Part shown: positions 61,994 to 64,000 of the stretch, piece by piece
Numbering within the stretch: position 1 is the first letter of the stretch
Layout of the letters: each line of letters opens with the position of its first letter
Source of the DNA: Strigamia acuminata
Lineage: Eukaryota; Arthropoda; Chilopoda; Geophilomorpha; Linotaeniidae
Assembly: GCA_949358305.1 (NCBI GenBank)
Contig: OX442322.1
Location: 3,596,001-3,660,000 of the forward strand
Direction of reading: 5' to 3'
DNA: 64,000 bases
Made by a program: the position numbers and the translations under genes
The notes under the pieces: model-generated
Databases searched by the model: none
Seen by the model: the letters and a program-made list of their open reading frames with translations, nothing else
What the model was told of the DNA's origin: nothing

Positions 61994-62570
61994 TGTGACT
62001 GGTATGGTCTCGCCAATGTAACTAGGGGACTAATAACACTGGGTAGGGACGCATACATCACGTAATAATAACAAGATTCCCACAATATTGGTTGGTTGGC
62101 CTTTATTGTCGTTGTCTAGGGGTATGGGGAATCCCGTTACCCGTTGCAGGGGTGCCACGAAGGCACGCCGCACCGGCAACCGACCCGTCACACACTGGGC
62201 ATGAGTCCAATGTGTGACGTGGTCGGTTCGACATTACATTCATGCTGTACTTACCTACAGCCCGCAGTGACCACTCATGGAGGCTGTATTGGGTGGTGAA
62301 CCCAGATACTGAGCATCGCTGTGGTGAATGGGAAGGAGATGCAGAGTCCTCACAGCCGGGACAGACTTGTCCCCTCGATGACTACAACTGGAACTCTTAC
62401 CACACGACCGTCCTGGTCGGTGTCCGCACACTCTCTACATCTCCTCCCACACCACTCCGCTCCCTCCTTCCCCCGGGCTAGATCACTTTCCCCAATCAGG
62501 GGGTGATCTTGGGGCCGCACGGTGGTGTGTGGCAGTGACGTGGGTCACCCCAGGTGGCCAGACGGTCACA
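61994..62570 (-). repeat. Gypsy-C 5' LTR (predicted)
   Basis: 577 bp with ends TGTGACT and GGTCACA, which form a short inverted repeat as in other LTRs here. The interior has no similarity I could see to the other LTRs. Flanking sequence at the right begins CATA. Confidence 0.6.
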
Positions 62571-62964
62571 CATAAAAGACACAAATAGAATTCAAAAGAG
62601 AATAGGATTTGGCAAAACAAATGGTACTTACAGTTGCCCAAAAGGAACTGGAATCACACACACACAAAATGGTCACTAATGTTCTATTGTCCTGACTGAT
62701 TTGTTGTAGAACTAGTAGAAGTTGCCTGGTCTATTTCTCCCTGAAGTAGTTTCAAAGGTTTGAAGTGGATTCTAGTGGAATTGTTCATTTCTAGCACAAG
62801 TCCAACAAGTCACTTTCTTCTAAGTGTCTTAACATCAACTGGAAAACTGCAACAAGTTTGAGGTGTTCTCTGCTTGAGAATCAATCACCAACAGGTCTTT
62901 CACAGCCTTTTTCACATGTGTTGAAATTATGCATTCCAACCCCTGCTAATCCTGGACCGTGTCA
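62571..62964. other. Flanking sequence, nothing recognised
   Basis: About 0.4 kb to the right of the Gypsy-C LTR. A short CA repeat is near 62655-62666. No ORF or repeat of note. Confidence 0.4.
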
Positions 62965-62967
62965 TAA

Positions 62968-63381
62968 GGGGCCGTCCATAAATTACGTAACGCCTGGAGG
63001 GGGGGGAGGGGGTTTCAAATTTTGTTACGGGTTGTTACGACGGGGAGGGGAGGGGTCTTAATAATGTTATGTAACAAAATTTATTTTAACATTTTTGAAA
63101 TTATTTGAAATTTTTTGAAATTTTTGTGAAAATGTTTGAAATTCTTTTTAAATTTTTGTAAAAAATTTTAAATTTTTGTAAAAAATTTTAAATTTGTGTA
63201 AAATTTTGTAGTATAAGCTTGTATCAAATTTTTTTTTTTGGGGGGCGGGGTAGTGAGTTTTGTTATGTAATATTAATATTCTAGGGGGGGTTTGTAGATT
63301 TGTTACAACCTTGTTACAAGGGGGGGGGGGAGGGAGTCTAAAAATCGTAAAATCAGCGTTACATAATTTATGGACGGCCCC
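62968..63381. mobile_element. MITE with TAA target duplication (PIF/Harbinger-like)
   Basis: 414 bp. Terminal inverted repeats begin GGGGCCGTCCATAAATTACG at the left and end ATAATTTATGGACGGCCCC at the right, with TAA on both sides (62965-62967, 63382-63384). It is non-coding, with AT-rich simple sequence (TTTGAAATTTTT-like) in the middle and several long G runs. The 3-bp TWA-type duplication suggests PIF/Harbinger mobilisation, which is an inference from known families. Confidence 0.82.
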
Positions 63382-63384
63382 TAA

Positions 63385-64000
63385 CTAGTGATAATTGTGA
63401 TACACTACTGAGAGCCTATGATGGTTACAGCTCCACCTCCTGCTAATCACTTAATTGGTCCCTTCCTGGAACTCCATGACTCAATCTGTCGGTCACTCAA
63501 CAGGTGCGCTTGCCCTGTTTTGAGGCTAAAGTTCACAGCTGTCCCATTTGTTGTGTACAGCAGTGATATTCAGGGGCTGCCATATTTGCTTGTGACATCT
63601 CACCTGTCGAGATCCACCAAGTCCTCTGTGTGATCGAGACACAATTAATTTCCAGTCCTCTGGAATGCCATCACTACAACACCACATCAAATGCAAAACC
63701 AAAAAAAAATACAATACACGTACCAATTTGCCAATAATCCTCAAAATTTGCACAACAATAAACAAAATTATTTCCGTACAGAAAATTCACGTGGCTATAT
63801 GCAAAAATTCACTATAATACAATGATAAAAAAAAATCCGAAATAACCTCGGTAATAAAAATCACATTACACAAAAATTGACCAAAAATTTTTCCAAATCC
63901 AAATATATACCAAAAAATTTTATTCAACAATAAAAAAAAATATGAGAAGAAACGTTTTTTAAGAAAGATGAGAATAAAATACCCAAAAAAAATTTTTCCC
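63385..64000. other. Flanking AT-rich sequence, nothing recognised
   Basis: About 0.6 kb, increasingly A-rich to the right. Short ORFs show no sign of coding. Confidence 0.4.

Larger units (their letters stand above)
58659..62570 (-). mobile_element. Gypsy-C, 5' end of a third gypsy-like element
   Basis: Minus strand. A TGTGACT...GGTCACA repeat unit (61994-62570) with a tRNA-Pro-like primer site two bases inside it, a 2.8-kb leader, a splice acceptor and the start of a gag-like ORF that is cut by Copia-D. The other LTR is not in the window, so the LTR call rests on its ends and the primer site. The remainder would lie left of the window. Confidence 0.65.

Noticed and set aside
62242-62481. 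ORF within the Gypsy-C LTR
   Set aside because: Short, with no start context or domain, and placed inside a predicted LTR.
1-64000. CRISPR array, rRNA, host tRNA genes or bacterial operons
   Set aside because: No regularly spaced repeats with spacers, no rRNA-like stretches, and only retroelement coding sequences with splice signals. Nothing supports these types.
1-64000. The whole nest as a piRNA cluster
   Set aside because: Mixed-orientation nested elements fit the idea, but nothing in the sequence alone distinguishes a cluster from an ordinary repeat-rich region. Small-RNA data would be needed.

Overview
The window is a stack of LTR retrotransposons inserted into one another. I found no host gene. 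The organism is a eukaryote, probably an arthropod. The reasons are Ty1/copia and Ty3/gypsy polyproteins of animal type, 4-bp and 5-bp target duplications, primer sites matching animal initiator-Met, Gln and Pro tRNAs, and a MITE near the right edge. No sequence search was run, so the host assignment is inference.

The nesting can be read from target duplications and from reading frames that resume in phase on the far side of each insertion. From outermost to innermost:
- Gypsy-C (minus strand, 5' end 58659-62570) was hit by Copia-D (plus, 53294-58658).
- Copia-D appears to have been hit by Copia-C (minus, 5' half 49515-53293).
- Copia-C was hit by Copia-A (plus, 1-49514, its 5' LTR cut by the window edge).
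- Copia-A then took two hits. One is a gag-only LTR element, here TR-GAG (minus, 1322-23902, duplication AGCG), itself hit by Gypsy-A (minus, 4783-18286, duplication ACTA). The other is Gypsy-B (minus, 26659-46676, duplication GAGT), itself hit by Copia-B (minus, 38524-45667, duplication CATCC).
The missing left portions of Copia-C, Copia-D and Gypsy-C should lie beyond coordinate 1.

Gypsy-A and Gypsy-B are about 13 kb each once inserts are removed, long for gypsy elements. In transcript order each carries gag, pol in the -1 frame, and a third gene of nearly 1000 codons just before the polypurine tract. The gag/pol overlap of both has an A AAA AAC slippery heptamer, a 6-nt spacer and a GCGCAG/CTGCGC stem enclosing exactly 27 nt. 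The third gene is split in both by a phase-0 intron. A short acidic first exon (shared core DENWD) supplies the start codon; in Gypsy-B the second exon has no ATG at its beginning. The protein is not an envelope and I do not recognise it. It is the best candidate here for an undescribed system.

TR-GAG has 1.66-kb LTRs, a tRNA-Gln-type primer site, a long AT-rich leader with diverged repeat modules, and one 530-codon Gag. It has no protease, reverse transcriptase or integrase, so it must depend on another element. Copia-A, -B and -C are sister families. Each has an initiator-Met primer site, an LTR end that copies the acceptor end of that tRNA and can pair with the primer site, an unusual DCGA protease motif, and a roughly 1-kb leader carrying a long open frame in the same phase relative to gag. 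Copia-D is a different lineage (DTGA protease) that has lost its start codon and one zinc-knuckle cysteine.

The right 4.8 kb holds the Gypsy-C leader and LTR, a 414-bp MITE with TAA duplications, and AT-rich flank.
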